This document shows positions 1 to 9,600 of a stretch of DNA of 64,000 nt, one piece after another. Within the stretch, counting starts at the first letter, position 1. The number at the start of each line of letters is the position of its first letter. The position numbers were made by a program, and so were the translations under genes. The notes beneath the pieces were generated by a model. The model had not been told where the DNA came from. It saw nothing but the letters and a program-made list of their open reading frames with translations, and searched no databases. The DNA is from Coriobacteriaceae bacterium AF08-21 (GTDB lineage Bacteria; Actinomycetota; Coriobacteriia; Coriobacteriales; Coriobacteriaceae): NCBI GenBank assembly GCA_027687465.1, contig JAQCQR010000011.1, positions 23,037-87,036 of the forward strand, in the 5' to 3' direction.

Positions 1-377
1 TCATGGCTCGCGGCGCCGCCCATGGCGAGCACCGTGGTCCCGACGATGTCGAACACCTCGCTGCGCATCAGGTGCAGCACATGCGGGCGAGCCTCGTGAA
101 CGAGACCCCCATTCCACTCTCGCATTGGCAGTCCCGCCAGCAGATGATGGTTCTCGTGATTGCCGTCGACAAAGCACGTGGTCCAGGGCTTGGACTCAAA
201 CCAGTCAAGCCAGTATTTGTCGGTGTTTGAGCCGCTCCATATAAAGCCAAAGTCGCCGGCAACGATCACCACGTCATCGCGCGTCAGCGTACGGCCCAAT
301 GGCCAAACGCGCGACGAGAAGCGGCTCGCCCCGTACTCGGCAACACCGTGAACGTCTCCGGTAACGAAAATGGACAT
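1..377 (-). CDS. Metallophosphoesterase, C-terminus cut off by the window edge
   Basis: This frame is open from an ATG at 377 to the window start, so only the first 125 or so residues are present. The calcineurin-like phosphoesterase motifs appear in order: GDVHG near residue 7, GDFGF near residue 41 and GNHEN near residue 71. These ligate the two metal ions in the family. A strong GGAGGTG lies 5-8 bases before the ATG. The substrate cannot be told from this fragment; members act on phosphodiesters, phosphoproteins or nucleotides. The gene runs out of the window, so its neighbours on that side are unknown. Confidence 0.85.
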   Translation of the reverse strand, partial: MSIFVTGDVHGVAEYGASRFSSRVWPLGRTLTRDDVVIVAGDFGFIWSGSNTDKYWLDWFESKPWTTCFVDGNHENHHLLAGLPMREWNGGLVHEARPHVLHLMRSEVFDIVGTTVLAMGGAASH

Positions 378-505
378 TAAGCAACACCTCCGTGCTGTGC
401 GACTCTGGACAAATCAATGGAAGAAATTGCAGGCCGGGCCGGCATCTGTATCCCTTAGGGCTTACCCTTCGTTCTTCCATCCAAACGGATCAAACACCCA
501 AAAAA

Positions 506-871
506 CTAGATCGAGCACACTGTTGGCGGGCAGCATGTTGGGCAGGGCGTCTTGCCTCGCTTGAGTACAGCCGCTAATGGTACGCTTGTTTTAATGGCGT
601 TTTGAGGAAGGCTTTTGCACCCCGTAGAACGGTGGTAAATCTTGCCGTTCTTAGTGACGATTACCTTGATTTTTGAGGTATCCACACTGCGGGGCTCGAT
701 GGGCGCGGCCACCTCTTGACGAGCTGGCGCTGTTTTCCAAGGCTTGCCTCTCGAAAAACCAAAATCGCAGAATCGATTGATATAGCTGTCGAAACATCCA
801 TCGAACAGCAACCCCGTTGCCAGGCCCGCCATGAACCCACAGGCAATCGCAGCTTCTCCTCTGATTTGCAT
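506..871 (-). CDS. Small membrane-anchored protein with a Cys-rich metal-binding-like C-terminus
   Basis: The 121-residue product starts at the ATG preceded by GGAGGG; an in-frame upstream ATG has no comparable site. Residues 6-25 form one hydrophobic segment, probably a signal anchor. A charged linker follows. The last 45 residues contain YHRSTGCKSLP and then GKTPCPTC. That pattern of one Cys followed by a CxxC pair is seen in Ada-like metal-binding tails attached to many secreted or membrane nucleases and lipoproteins. No catalytic domain is visible. A role at the outer face of the membrane is an inference. The downstream gene is the phosphoesterase, about 130 bp away. Confidence 0.65.
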   Translation of the reverse strand: MQIRGEAAIACGFMAGLATGLLFDGCFDSYINRFCDFGFSRGKPWKTAPARQEVAAPIEPRSVDTSKIKVIVTKNGKIYHRSTGCKSLPQNAIKTSVPLAAVLKRGKTPCPTCCPPTVCSI

Positions 872-916
872 ATGTCCCTCCATAATCAATCTCGAAGATT
901 AAAAACGGCGCGCGCC

Positions 917-952
917 GAAAATGATCCGTTTTCCTCCGTCCCTAACGGATCA
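917..952 (-). terminator. Rho-independent terminator after the surface-protein gene
   Basis: A perfect 9-bp inverted repeat (922-930 and 944-952) overlaps the stop codon of the surface-protein gene and is followed on the minus strand by TTTTC. Confidence 0.6.
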
Positions 953-3900
953 GTTGGCGGCGCTTGTCGGAGAGGAAGACGCCAGCGGCAACCAGGACCG
1001 TGCCGCCGATCACGAAGGTCTCGCCCAGCAGCTCGGACGCATCGCCCGTGGCGGGCATCGCCGTCTGCCAAGTCGTGGCCTCGGTCTTTGCCACCGCATG
1101 TTTGGCCTGGTACGTCACTTGTGTGGCGGGCTGGGCCTGCTCGCCATTCCCGCGTTCGGCGGCCTCTTGGCGAGCGATCTCGGCGTTAAGCTCGGCAATA
1201 GCCTGGTCGAGCTCGACCTTGGCGGCGGTGTAGTTGGCGAGCGCCTCCAAGTATGCCGGCGCCACGGCATCCGTCGCAGCCACGGCGTCATCGAGTTCGG
1301 CCTTGGCGGTCGCGGCACGCTCGGCGGCATCGTGGGCCGCAGCGATCTTGGCGTTAAGTACCTCGTCCGCATCGTCAGTGCTGCCGTTGACAATGGCTTC
1401 GGCAATATTGATTCTGCGCAGGCGGGCAACCGCGGCGGCAGAGGCGTCGCGCGCGACAGTCGCATCCACCACGGCATCGTCAGCCTCCACCACGTCATAC
1501 TCGGCATCGCTCACGGCCATCGCCGCTGCATCGAGCGCGGCATCGGCAGTCGCTTTGTCCCCAGTGGCCTTGGCAAGTGCTGCGGCGGCATTCTTAAGCT
1601 GAGAGGCGCGGGCGGCAGCTGCATCAGATTTTGCCTGAGCCGTTGCCACGACGGCGTCGGCATCGCTTGCAGCCCGCTGCGCCATATCGAGCTCCACCTG
1701 AGTGGCAGCAGCATCGATGCCTGCCTGATCGGCATCGCCTTGGGTGGCAAGAAGTTCGGCCTCCGCCTCGCGCTGATTGGCACGCGCGCTTTCGAGTGCA
1801 GACGACGCCGCATCAAACGCACGCTGAGCAGCGGCGATATCGGCTGAGTACGCCGCTAGCTCATCCTGGGCCGCGGCAAGTGCATCCCGTTTGTCGCCAA
1901 CACCGGCACGAGCGGCGTCCAGTGCGCGCTTGGCAGCAGCCACCTTGCCCTTGGCAATGTCGAGCTCGCCAGACTTGGCGGCCACGGCGTCCTGCGCTGC
2001 CGCAACAGCGGCGTTGGCAGCGCTCAAATCGGCGCGGGCATCGCTGACGGCACGCGCGGCGGCGTCAGCTGCAGCCTGCTTTTGCGCCACGGCAGCCTGG
2101 GCCTCCGAGGCCTTGGTTGCCGCGACATCAACGTTAGCGGCAGCGCGCTCAACCTGGGTTTGCTTTGCTGCAACGGCCTGCGATGCTGCACTCACCTTGC
2201 TGCCGGCATCGTCGGCAACGCCCTGCGCCACAGCAAGCTCCTTGCGTGCCGCATCCACGCCCTGCTCGGGATTTGCCAACGAGTCACACCACGCATTCAA
2301 CGCAGCCTCATACTCTGCAACCGTCATCGGATTGAGGTTATACGGCTTATACCATTGACCAGAATATACAAATGTTTGCGCCTGTGTACTCCCGTACAGC
2401 GTCCCTCGCGTGCAAACGCCCATGCCCGTCACGGTGTAGCTGGGATCGATTACGTTGATGTAATGGCCGACCGAATCACCATGCTTCGCGGCGTAGGTAT
2501 CAATCTCGGAACTATGCGCCGTATAAAAATCGTAAGCGGCCTTTCCCGTAAGGCCCGTCGCGCCCAGCGAGGCGGCAGCAGCGTCAAAGATGGCCTTCTC
2601 CTGATCGACCCACTGCTTAAACGGATTGCTTCCGTAGTTCCACGCCACATTCTCGCCCACGTTAAACTGCTGAGCGTGCGCGACCTTCGTATCGGAGAAG
2701 TTCGCGTCGGCGATGGCGGTCGCCATCATGGCATATGTCACCTTGAGCTCGCCTAGGCCAACGCTTGCGCGATACTCGTTGCACGCTTTGAGCCACACAA
2801 CCGCCTGCTTCATATTGGTCAGGCTCGTCGCGTCGACTTCCTCGCCCACCTTGTTGTAGCCAGCGAGTTTGCAGTTGAGGATGATATCCGCCGCATCGTC
2901 GGCACCCACACTCTTAAAGAATGCGATGGCACCCTGGCGGTAGTTCTCCGCCGATGCATTCGCCGTTGCCTGAGCGGCATCGAGCTTTGCCTGGGCCTGA
3001 GCCACAGCCTGGTCGGCCTGCTGCTTTTGGGCCTTCGCCTGATCGAGCGCCTTGTCGGCAGCGTCTTTCTCGTCCTTGGCCGCCGAAAGCTTGGCCTGGG
3101 CATCGGCCAGCTCCGTGAGCGCACTGGCATGATCGGTCTTGGCCTGGTCAAGAGCGGCGTCGGCAGCGGTCTTGGCAGCAGCGGCGGCATCCAGCTTTGA
3201 CTGGGCATCGGCAGCGGCCTGCTGCTGATCGGCAACTGCCTGCTGAGCAGTCTGAACCTCGCCCTCGGCGGCGGCAACGTCCTGCTCAGCGGCAGCAAGC
3301 TCGCTCTCGCACTTCGACTGCGCGGCCTTGGCGGCCGTCAGCGCTTCGGACGCAGCAGCCACCTTTGCCTTGGCGGCCTCGTACTCCGGGCCCGCGGCGC
3401 CCTGCTCGGCTCGATCCAGATCGGCCTTGGCCGCGTCATAGCTCGTCTGCGCGGCATCCACGTCCGCATCTGCCGCGGCCTTTGCCTGCTGAGCTGCCGA
3501 AAGCTTGCCCTGCGCGTTCTGCTGCTTGACAGCGGCGACAGCGACAGCGGCCTGGGCATCCGAGAGCTTGGCCTGCGCATCGGCGGCCCGCTGCTTTGCC
3601 TGCTCCAGGTCGCTTGCTGCCTGCTCTGCAGCAGCCTGGGCAGCGGCTACGGCCTCGGGCGTGGCATCGGATGCAGCAGCCCGTGCAGCTTCGAGAGCAG
3701 ACTGGGCATCGCGGGATGCCTTCTGGGCGGTAGCCAGGGCTTCGTCCTTGTCCGTCAGATTCTTCTTGGCGGCATCAAGCGCAGCCTGAGCGTTCTCAAG
3801 CGCCTTGACATCCGCATCGGCCTTGTCCTGCGCAGCGCCCATCTGCTTTTCCAGCTCGGCCGAGGCAGCAGAGGCCGCGCTATCGCTCGCACCACGGGCC

Positions 3901-4283
3901 GCGTCATAGGCACCCTGCACCTGCTGCTGGTTGGCGGCAGCGACATCGTAGGGAACAGCAGCCGTTTCCAGATCGGCCTTGGCGGCAGCGGCCTTAGCAC
4001 GAGCCACATCGACCGCAGCCTGCAGGTTGGCGACCTTCTGCGCCGCCGACACCGTGCCCGCGCCAGTACTAGCAGCGGCCGCGCTCGTCAACGGAGACAG
4101 CACCGCAGCCGGCTTCCCAGTAGCGTCGGCACCGTTCGCGCCCTGTGCCACCGCGGTCAGCGGAGACAGCAGCGACCCGCCCGTCATGGCGATCGTCGCC
4201 GCGGCAACCGTCGCTATGCGCCCGGCGGCCTTCGTCTTACCCGCAGCGCCGCCGTTGATGTTCTTATTCACGTTCTTGCTCAT
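942..4283 (-). CDS. Sortase-anchored coiled-coil surface protein with a central CAP domain
   Basis: The 1113-residue product has a signal-peptide-like N-terminus: a basic stretch, a hydrophobic segment around residues 22-45, then small residues. Residues 55-440 and 670-1050 are Ala/Lys/Asp/Gln-rich heptad-like repeats, predicted as long coiled coils. Between them, about residues 490-650, lies a CAP/SCP-like domain with VAHAQQ, GENVAW and GHYINVIDPSY. The C-terminus carries MPATG, a hydrophobic segment and a KRR tail. This is a cell-wall sorting signal with Met in place of the usual Leu. The start follows GGAAGGA; an earlier in-frame start lacks a site. The protein is probably displayed on the wall as a stalked adhesin or enzyme. 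Its substrate is unknown. Confidence 0.85.
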   Translation of the reverse strand: MSKNVNKNINGGAAGKTKAAGRIATVAAATIAMTGGSLLSPLTAVAQGANGADATGKPAAVLSPLTSAAAASTGAGTVSAAQKVANLQAAVDVARAKAAAAKADLETAAVPYDVAAANQQQVQGAYDAARGASDSAASAASAELEKQMGAAQDKADADVKALENAQAALDAAKKNLTDKDEALATAQKASRDAQSALEAARAAASDATPEAVAAAQAAAEQAASDLEQAKQRAADAQAKLSDAQAAVAVAAVKQQNAQGKLSAAQQAKAAADADVDAAQTSYDAAKADLDRAEQGAAGPEYEAAKAKVAAASEALTAAKAAQSKCESELAAAEQDVAAAEGEVQTAQQAVADQQQAAADAQSKLDAAAAAKTAADAALDQAKTDHASALTELADAQAKLSAAKDEKDAADKALDQAKAQKQQADQAVAQAQAKLDAAQATANASAENYRQGAIAFFKSVGADDAADIILNCKLAGYNKVGEEVDATSLTNMKQAVVWLKACNEYRASVGLGELKVTYAMMATAIADANFSDTKVAHAQQFNVGENVAWNYGSNPFKQWVDQEKAIFDAAAASLGATGLTGKAAYDFYTAHSSEIDTYAAKHGDSVGHYINVIDPSYTVTGMGVCTRGTLYGSTQAQTFVYSGQWYKPYNLNPMTVAEYEAALNAWCDSLANPEQGVDAARKELAVAQGVADDAGSKVSAASQAVAAKQTQVERAAANVDVAATKASEAQAAVAQKQAAADAAARAVSDARADLSAANAAVAAAQDAVAAKSGELDIAKGKVAAAKRALDAARAGVGDKRDALAAAQDELAAYSADIAAAQRAFDAASSALESARANQREAEAELLATQGDADQAGIDAAATQVELDMAQRAASDADAVVATAQAKSDAAAARASQLKNAAAALAKATGDKATADAALDAAAMAVSDAEYDVVEADDAVVDATVARDASAAAVARLRRINIAEAIVNGSTDDADEVLNAKIAAAHDAAERAATAKAELDDAVAATDAVAPAYLEALANYTAAKVELDQAIAELNAEIARQEAAERGNGEQAQPATQVTYQAKHAVAKTEATTWQTAMPATGDASELLGETFVIGGTVLVAAGVFLSDKRRQLIR

Positions 4284-4404
4284 TGCCGATTCCTTCCCAC
4301 GATGAGCTGATGTCTGACACACATAGTCGATCTAACGTGCCCCGCTAAAAAGAGGTGATAACGGGGTAATTAAATCGGAGGAGTTGGAGACAAGCCCACA
4401 TCCA

Positions 4405-4599
4405 TCAGCGGATGCCGAGCTCATACTCTCGCTCGCGCTCAATATCATTCAGGTACTCATAATCTTCGGAGCTAAGCTCTAAATCATCTTGAGCGAACAT
4501 GTAGTTCTCAGCCTTAGAACAAATACTGTAACCGCAGATGGTATTGAAATCGATATGGTCGGTATTGTCGTTGTAAAGGGGGAAAATTCTGCTGGTCAT
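4405..4599 (-). CDS. Small acidic hypothetical protein
   Basis: This 64-residue frame starts at an ATG with GAGAGGT upstream; the TTG two codons earlier is less likely. The sequence is acidic (DDLELSSEDYEYLNDIE) and ends with an Arg/Glu-rich stretch. There is no membrane segment and no motif I recognise. It sits alone between the surface-protein gene and the five-gene helicase/unfoldase operon, on the same strand as both. It may be a small regulator or inhibitor, but nothing in the sequence establishes that. Confidence 0.5.
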   Translation of the reverse strand: MTSRIFPLYNDNTDHIDFNTICGYSICSKAENYMFAQDDLELSSEDYEYLNDIEREREYELGIR

Positions 4600-4752
4600 G
4601 CTCAAATACCTCTCAACATAAACTGAAAACTCGTTTGCTTGGTCTCTTTTTGAGACCCCATCTGATGTGCTATGGCTGCAGTATATGTTCTCCCCTTTTA
4701 CAATGCAAGCATAATTTCAAAAAGTTCTAGGAGCGATAATTGCGCAACACCA

Positions 4753-6648
4753 TCACTTGCCGCCACCGCCATCCCCCACCGCGCCCTCACGCGCAGCGCA
4801 CTCGTTGAGATACTTGACCGGAATCGGCCACCTGGAGGGAGCTCCGTAGCGCGAAAGCCCCACATTGACCAGCTGAACCAGCAACTCGGACAGATCTTCG
4901 CCGTCGAGCATCTCAATCGAGCGCACATGGATCGCCGTTGCCACATCCTCTTTGGTGCCGTTGTTGACGCCGACAAAGTAGCAGGTCGTCCCTGCGCGTT
5001 CGAACGTTCCAATGCCGTAATAGGACGAGTTGAAGCTCTCGAAAAACTCCTTCTTACGACCCGCCTTACCCGTAAGCTGATAATCGCGCACCAAGGTCAC
5101 AAAGTTGTTGGAGAAGGTCGTTAAGCCCGTATCCCGCACGCGTGCGAGCATAGACCGCTCGCTCGCCTGCACGTCAAAGATATAGGCATCCTTGTCGAGT
5201 TTGCCTTCGGCCGTCAGCAGCTCGAGCTCCATCTCATCCACGGGACCGTCCTCGATCGGATGTGAGGCGTAGTCCATGGCCCCATCCACACCGATCGTCA
5301 ACATCGCAAGGCGCTCATCCAGCTCAACTTTATCCTTCTCCTTGCGCGGGACATTGACCACGCCGCAGGCCGTCACCGACTCAACGCCAAAAGAGCCAAG
5401 GTCAAACGCCCTCACCCGTCCGTCGGCAACATCTTGCTTAACCAGCAGCTCTTTGAGCATGGCCCCCAGGATCGCCTCTTGCACATTGCGGTCCTTTTGC
5501 TTTGGCGCCACCTTAAACAGTGGCTCGCACACATCCGGCGTCACGTGCTGTTCCACCACGCCAACATGTAAGGCATAGCCGTCGTCCTCAGCAACCTCAT
5601 TGGGCACAACGACAAGGTTCAGCGCCCGCGATTCCACGGTCCTTCCGCCATACGATGCGCGAACGCCCCACGAGGAATCGCTAAGTCGATCGGCCAGCCG
5701 GCGCGCCACTTCGGCAAGCCCATTACGCGCAAACGACACCACGATTCGCTGCCCCGCCATGCGCTCCGCAACCACGCGCATGTACTCATCGCCCTTGAGC
5801 ACCTCGTAGAAACTCTTACGCGGGTATTCCATGAGCGTCACCCGGGCAAATTCGCTGTAACGGCGTTCGAGAATCTGCAGCTCTCGATACAGGATGCCCT
5901 TCTTGGTATAGGCGACCTTGTCCGCCTGGGCCGAGAACGTCAGATCACGGCGCTTGGACGGCTTGTCGCCCTTGGCTCGGCGCAGGATGTACTCGTCTTT
6001 TTGTTCGTGGGCAAGCACCATCGTCGCCACGGGCGATAGCCTGTAGCCCACTTGGCTCTTAATCTTTTCGAGCTCTTTCTCGTCACCTTGTGCCCTGCCA
6101 ATAAGCACACGGCGCTTGGTGAACGTCCGAATCTTAAGATCAAAGGTGCAGTCTTCATCGATAACGATTTCAACCGTTTCGATCTTGGCAGGTCCCCTTC
6201 CATCGCTTTCGACAGCATCGCGGCGGGCACCCTTGGCGCTAATGACATACAGGTGCCCGGTGTCATTGGGAACTTCGTCCTCAATCCCCTCAAACTGAGA
6301 GCAGGAGTTGAACAGCAAACGGAGTGCAACGCAATCGTCCAGCTCGTCCCAATGAGTTTTAATCGGAACCAACTGCTCCTGATAAAGCGAGGCATTAAGG
6401 TCGCCCGTCTGCACGCCCGCTTTGACCATCAGAAAGACGCGGTTGTCCGCAAGCTGCGTGAGCGCGACGACCTTGCCCGTCTGGCACACATCGGCCATAA
6501 AGTTCGCCACGGCATGCTTACCAGCATCGCCTACGTTGCACCAAAAGACCGAGTAGCGCTCCTCGGCAGCAGCGGCGTCGAGCTGCAGCTTAAACTCAGA
6601 TACGGCAATGTCTCCCAAGCCACACGACTGGTTATGCTTCGATTGCAC
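4753..6648 (-). CDS. Uncharacterised 631-aa protein, last gene of the helicase/unfoldase operon
   Basis: I do not recognise this family. The product is soluble-looking, with mixed alpha/beta composition and no membrane segment, and ends in a flexible Gly tail (GDGGGGK). The start is a GTG with GGAGG nine bases upstream. The frame overlaps the helicase gene by 17 bp, which suggests coupled translation and a shared function. The alternating hydrophobic strands in the second half (for example NLVVVPNEV, LAMLTIGVDGAMD, TCYFVGVNNG) look like a beta-rich core, possibly of RNase-H or PIWI type, but the acidic residues do not fall into a catalytic pattern I can confirm. A partner or effector protein for the helicase is the most economical inference. 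Confidence 0.85.
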   Translation of the reverse strand: MQSKHNQSCGLGDIAVSEFKLQLDAAAAEERYSVFWCNVGDAGKHAVANFMADVCQTGKVVALTQLADNRVFLMVKAGVQTGDLNASLYQEQLVPIKTHWDELDDCVALRLLFNSCSQFEGIEDEVPNDTGHLYVISAKGARRDAVESDGRGPAKIETVEIVIDEDCTFDLKIRTFTKRRVLIGRAQGDEKELEKIKSQVGYRLSPVATMVLAHEQKDEYILRRAKGDKPSKRRDLTFSAQADKVAYTKKGILYRELQILERRYSEFARVTLMEYPRKSFYEVLKGDEYMRVVAERMAGQRIVVSFARNGLAEVARRLADRLSDSSWGVRASYGGRTVESRALNLVVVPNEVAEDDGYALHVGVVEQHVTPDVCEPLFKVAPKQKDRNVQEAILGAMLKELLVKQDVADGRVRAFDLGSFGVESVTACGVVNVPRKEKDKVELDERLAMLTIGVDGAMDYASHPIEDGPVDEMELELLTAEGKLDKDAYIFDVQASERSMLARVRDTGLTTFSNNFVTLVRDYQLTGKAGRKKEFFESFNSSYYGIGTFERAGTTCYFVGVNNGTKEDVATAIHVRSIEMLDGEDLSELLVQLVNVGLSRYGAPSRWPIPVKYLNECAAREGAVGDGGGGK

Positions 6649-9600
6649 GATGAATCGCCTCCATCATCTCCAGGCTGATTGCTCCATCAGCTGCCATATA
6701 GGGGAAGGAGAACACCATCCCCTCGCCATCGATTGGCTTTTGACGTAGCTCCAGCGCCGCTTCATCGGCCAAAACATTGACGATCAACAGGCACTTCGCC
6801 CCAACTTTTTGGGCCTTTGCCTTAAAGCGCTCAGCATCCGTAGTCTCGCCGCCGGAGCGCCTGTAGGCCTCGTAGGCGCCGATGCGATAGTGCTTAAAAT
6901 CGATCCACACCCCAGTCTTGTTGCCAGCGGCATCGAGCACCTCAAAATCGCCGCCCGTCTCGGCATGGGCAGCGTCACCACGCGCAAGCAAATACCGGCC
7001 ATCGTAATACGCCTCGAAGATGGCCCTACCGGCAGACTCTCCCAGTTCTCCCAGATACACCGCCTGGAACATATAGGGCGTCATGTGCGCCGTCGCCGCC
7101 GGTTGCAGCATCGCGGGCACCCCGTCGCGCGACCAACGCTCGCGCACCTCCCGAATCGACAGCAACTCGGGCACGCGGGCCGCCGTCTGGCTTACCTGGC
7201 GAACCGTCGCGCCCTTTAACCCCTCGTCGTAGCGGCAGCACTCCTCCAGGCGGGCAGCAATCTGCTCAACAGGTTCACCCTCATAGCTGGGAAACTCAAA
7301 ATGCGGCACCTTACACGCTCCGCCCTGCGCATACGCATAGCCACTCGCGGGGAACGGCATGTGCAGCGCAGTGCTTTTGCGCGCAGGATAGCTCGCAAGG
7401 TCCTCCCACGGCAGGCAAAAATGATGCAGATAAAAGTCGCGCTCGTCGTCAAAGGCGGCCAGATCTTCCTCGCGCGCATCGAGCGAGGTAACCCTCCACG
7501 CCAGCCTCTCGTGCTTCTCCTTCGCCAGATTGTTCCTAAAGGCAGCAAGGTTCTGTTGCTTGCTAGCAGCGTGTTGCTTCTTGTCCGCCATGTGGTTGTT
7601 GACGGCCGCGCAGGCACCAACCACCTGCTCCAGCTCGTAGCCCATCGGCAAATCGTGCAGGAACGAAAAATCGCAATCGCCGGCGATTTCGCGATCGAGC
7701 ATCACCCGTACGTGCGGCATCTTTACGCTCGTGCGCATCAAGCGACCCACGGCCTGCGCCACAATGCGGGCTCCTTCGACCTGATAAGAGAGGGTGTCGC
7801 GCACCGGCAGTTTTCCGCCAACGCCCGCCAGTACCGTGCGCACGCGATGGCGCTTCTGAATAAACGGGATCTCACCGCGCGTCACGAGCTCCTCCTGTTC
7901 GACCACGCCAAGCAGCGCCTGCTGGTCAAACTTCTTTGAACTAATATCGACTCCCCAGGTCAAGCGGCTCGTGGGCGACTCCATGTACAAAAAATCGAGA
8001 TCCATCTTGGGATGTCGCTCAGCGTTATCGAAGCCGCAGTCCACCTGGCGCACCGTGTCGCGCAGGCTCTCCGGCACCTCGTATTTGAGGTTTTTGGAAA
8101 AGCCGCCAGCAGCAAGATTGATAAACATCAGGGTCGGCTTGCCGTCCTTCAGACGCCCCTGAGCGTCACGCCAGCCCTCCTCCCAGCCGGAGGCGTTAAA
8201 GCACGGCACCATATCCTTGGCTTCCTCGAGCGACTTCTCGTACGACGCCTCGGGGTGCTTAACGTTCCTAATCACCAGTTCGGCAACGATTTCTCGGGCA
8301 AGATCCAGCACCAAACTATTAAAGTCGCCATGGTTTCCCATGTGTCGTGTCGTAAAGATGGCTCCCGCCTGCTGCTCACTGCGCGCCACGCCACGCGCCC
8401 AGGCGCTCACGGCAACGAGCGTCTTGCTCAGACGCTTTAGTTCAAACTCGATGCTTTCGGCATCGCTCGTGGTCACCCTGTCGGCAATCTTTCGGCGCAG
8501 GCACGCCGCAAGCCCTTCGCTCACGCCAATCTGGTCAAAGAATCCCATCACATGCTCGTACACCTCGTCGGGCGACACGATACCGCCGCCATAGGCGCCG
8601 CCGGCCACGGCCGCCATGCCGGCAAGCTTCTTGGACTCGTCAACCCAAACGACGTCGACGTCGTACACCGTTGCCGCCTGCTTGTTGAACAGCCTGGTCT
8701 GCCGCACGATCTCCTGGTTGAGCTCGCCAATCCAGGCATCTTTACGAACCACGCCATGCACTTCGTCCAGGTAATCCAGGTCAAAGTTCTTAATAGTCGG
8801 TGCATTCCAGGTGGCGCTCATGCACACACAGGGAGCCTTGGCGGCAATGGATGCCAGATACGCCTCGGGCATGCGCTCAATGCCGTGATTAGTCAGGTAC
8901 GTGGTAAACATATGGTCGATGGTGGTTTCCATCACCAGGTAGTTAACACCACGCGCATACACCGAATCGTCAACGGCATCGATCTCGTCGTTCTTGCGGT
9001 CCTTAAAGAACAGCGCCAGCATCAGCGAATTCCAGAAGTATTTCTCGTTGGTCTGGTCGTTCCTAATGCCCAGGGCATCGATGATATTCTTGCGCGAAAG
9101 ATCGTCCTTGTACGAAATGCTGCCGTAGTACAGCTTGTCCATAAGCGTGGCACAGCGGGCAAGATGGCCCACCACCATCCTGACAAGGCCGCGCGCACGG
9201 CGCACCGCCTTATTGACGGTCTGCTGCTCGTCCGTCCCACAAGACGTAATCATGTTGCGGTTGCGGCGAGTATCGAGCTCATAGCGCAAGGGATTCGACA
9301 GGCCATCGCCCACCGAAATATCGTCGCTGCCAAACAGGTGACGACCGGCAAGCTGCTCGTCTTTCGCCTTGTCAGACAGGGCAAAAGGCTGCTGCAGCTC
9401 CATATCCTGAATACACGCAGCGATCATCTTTTGAATACGCTTGGCACCCTTGGCGATCTCTTCGGCAGTCGTCTCCACACTTGCGCGCGAAACCTTGCTC
9501 GTGGCCGCGTTTGACCCCTCGTGCTCGCCCGAGGTCGAGGCATGCGTATAGACCGCCATCCACTGGTCCCGATTTCCCAGCAGCAGAGGATCAACCACGC

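Noticed and set aside
921..4305. Plus-strand frames opposite the surface-protein gene
   Set aside because: The repetitive Ala codons leave several frames open; none has a site or a protein-like sequence.
4640..4656. Terminator for the five-gene operon at GGTCTC/GAGACC
   Set aside because: The stem is only six pairs and no T run follows on the minus strand.
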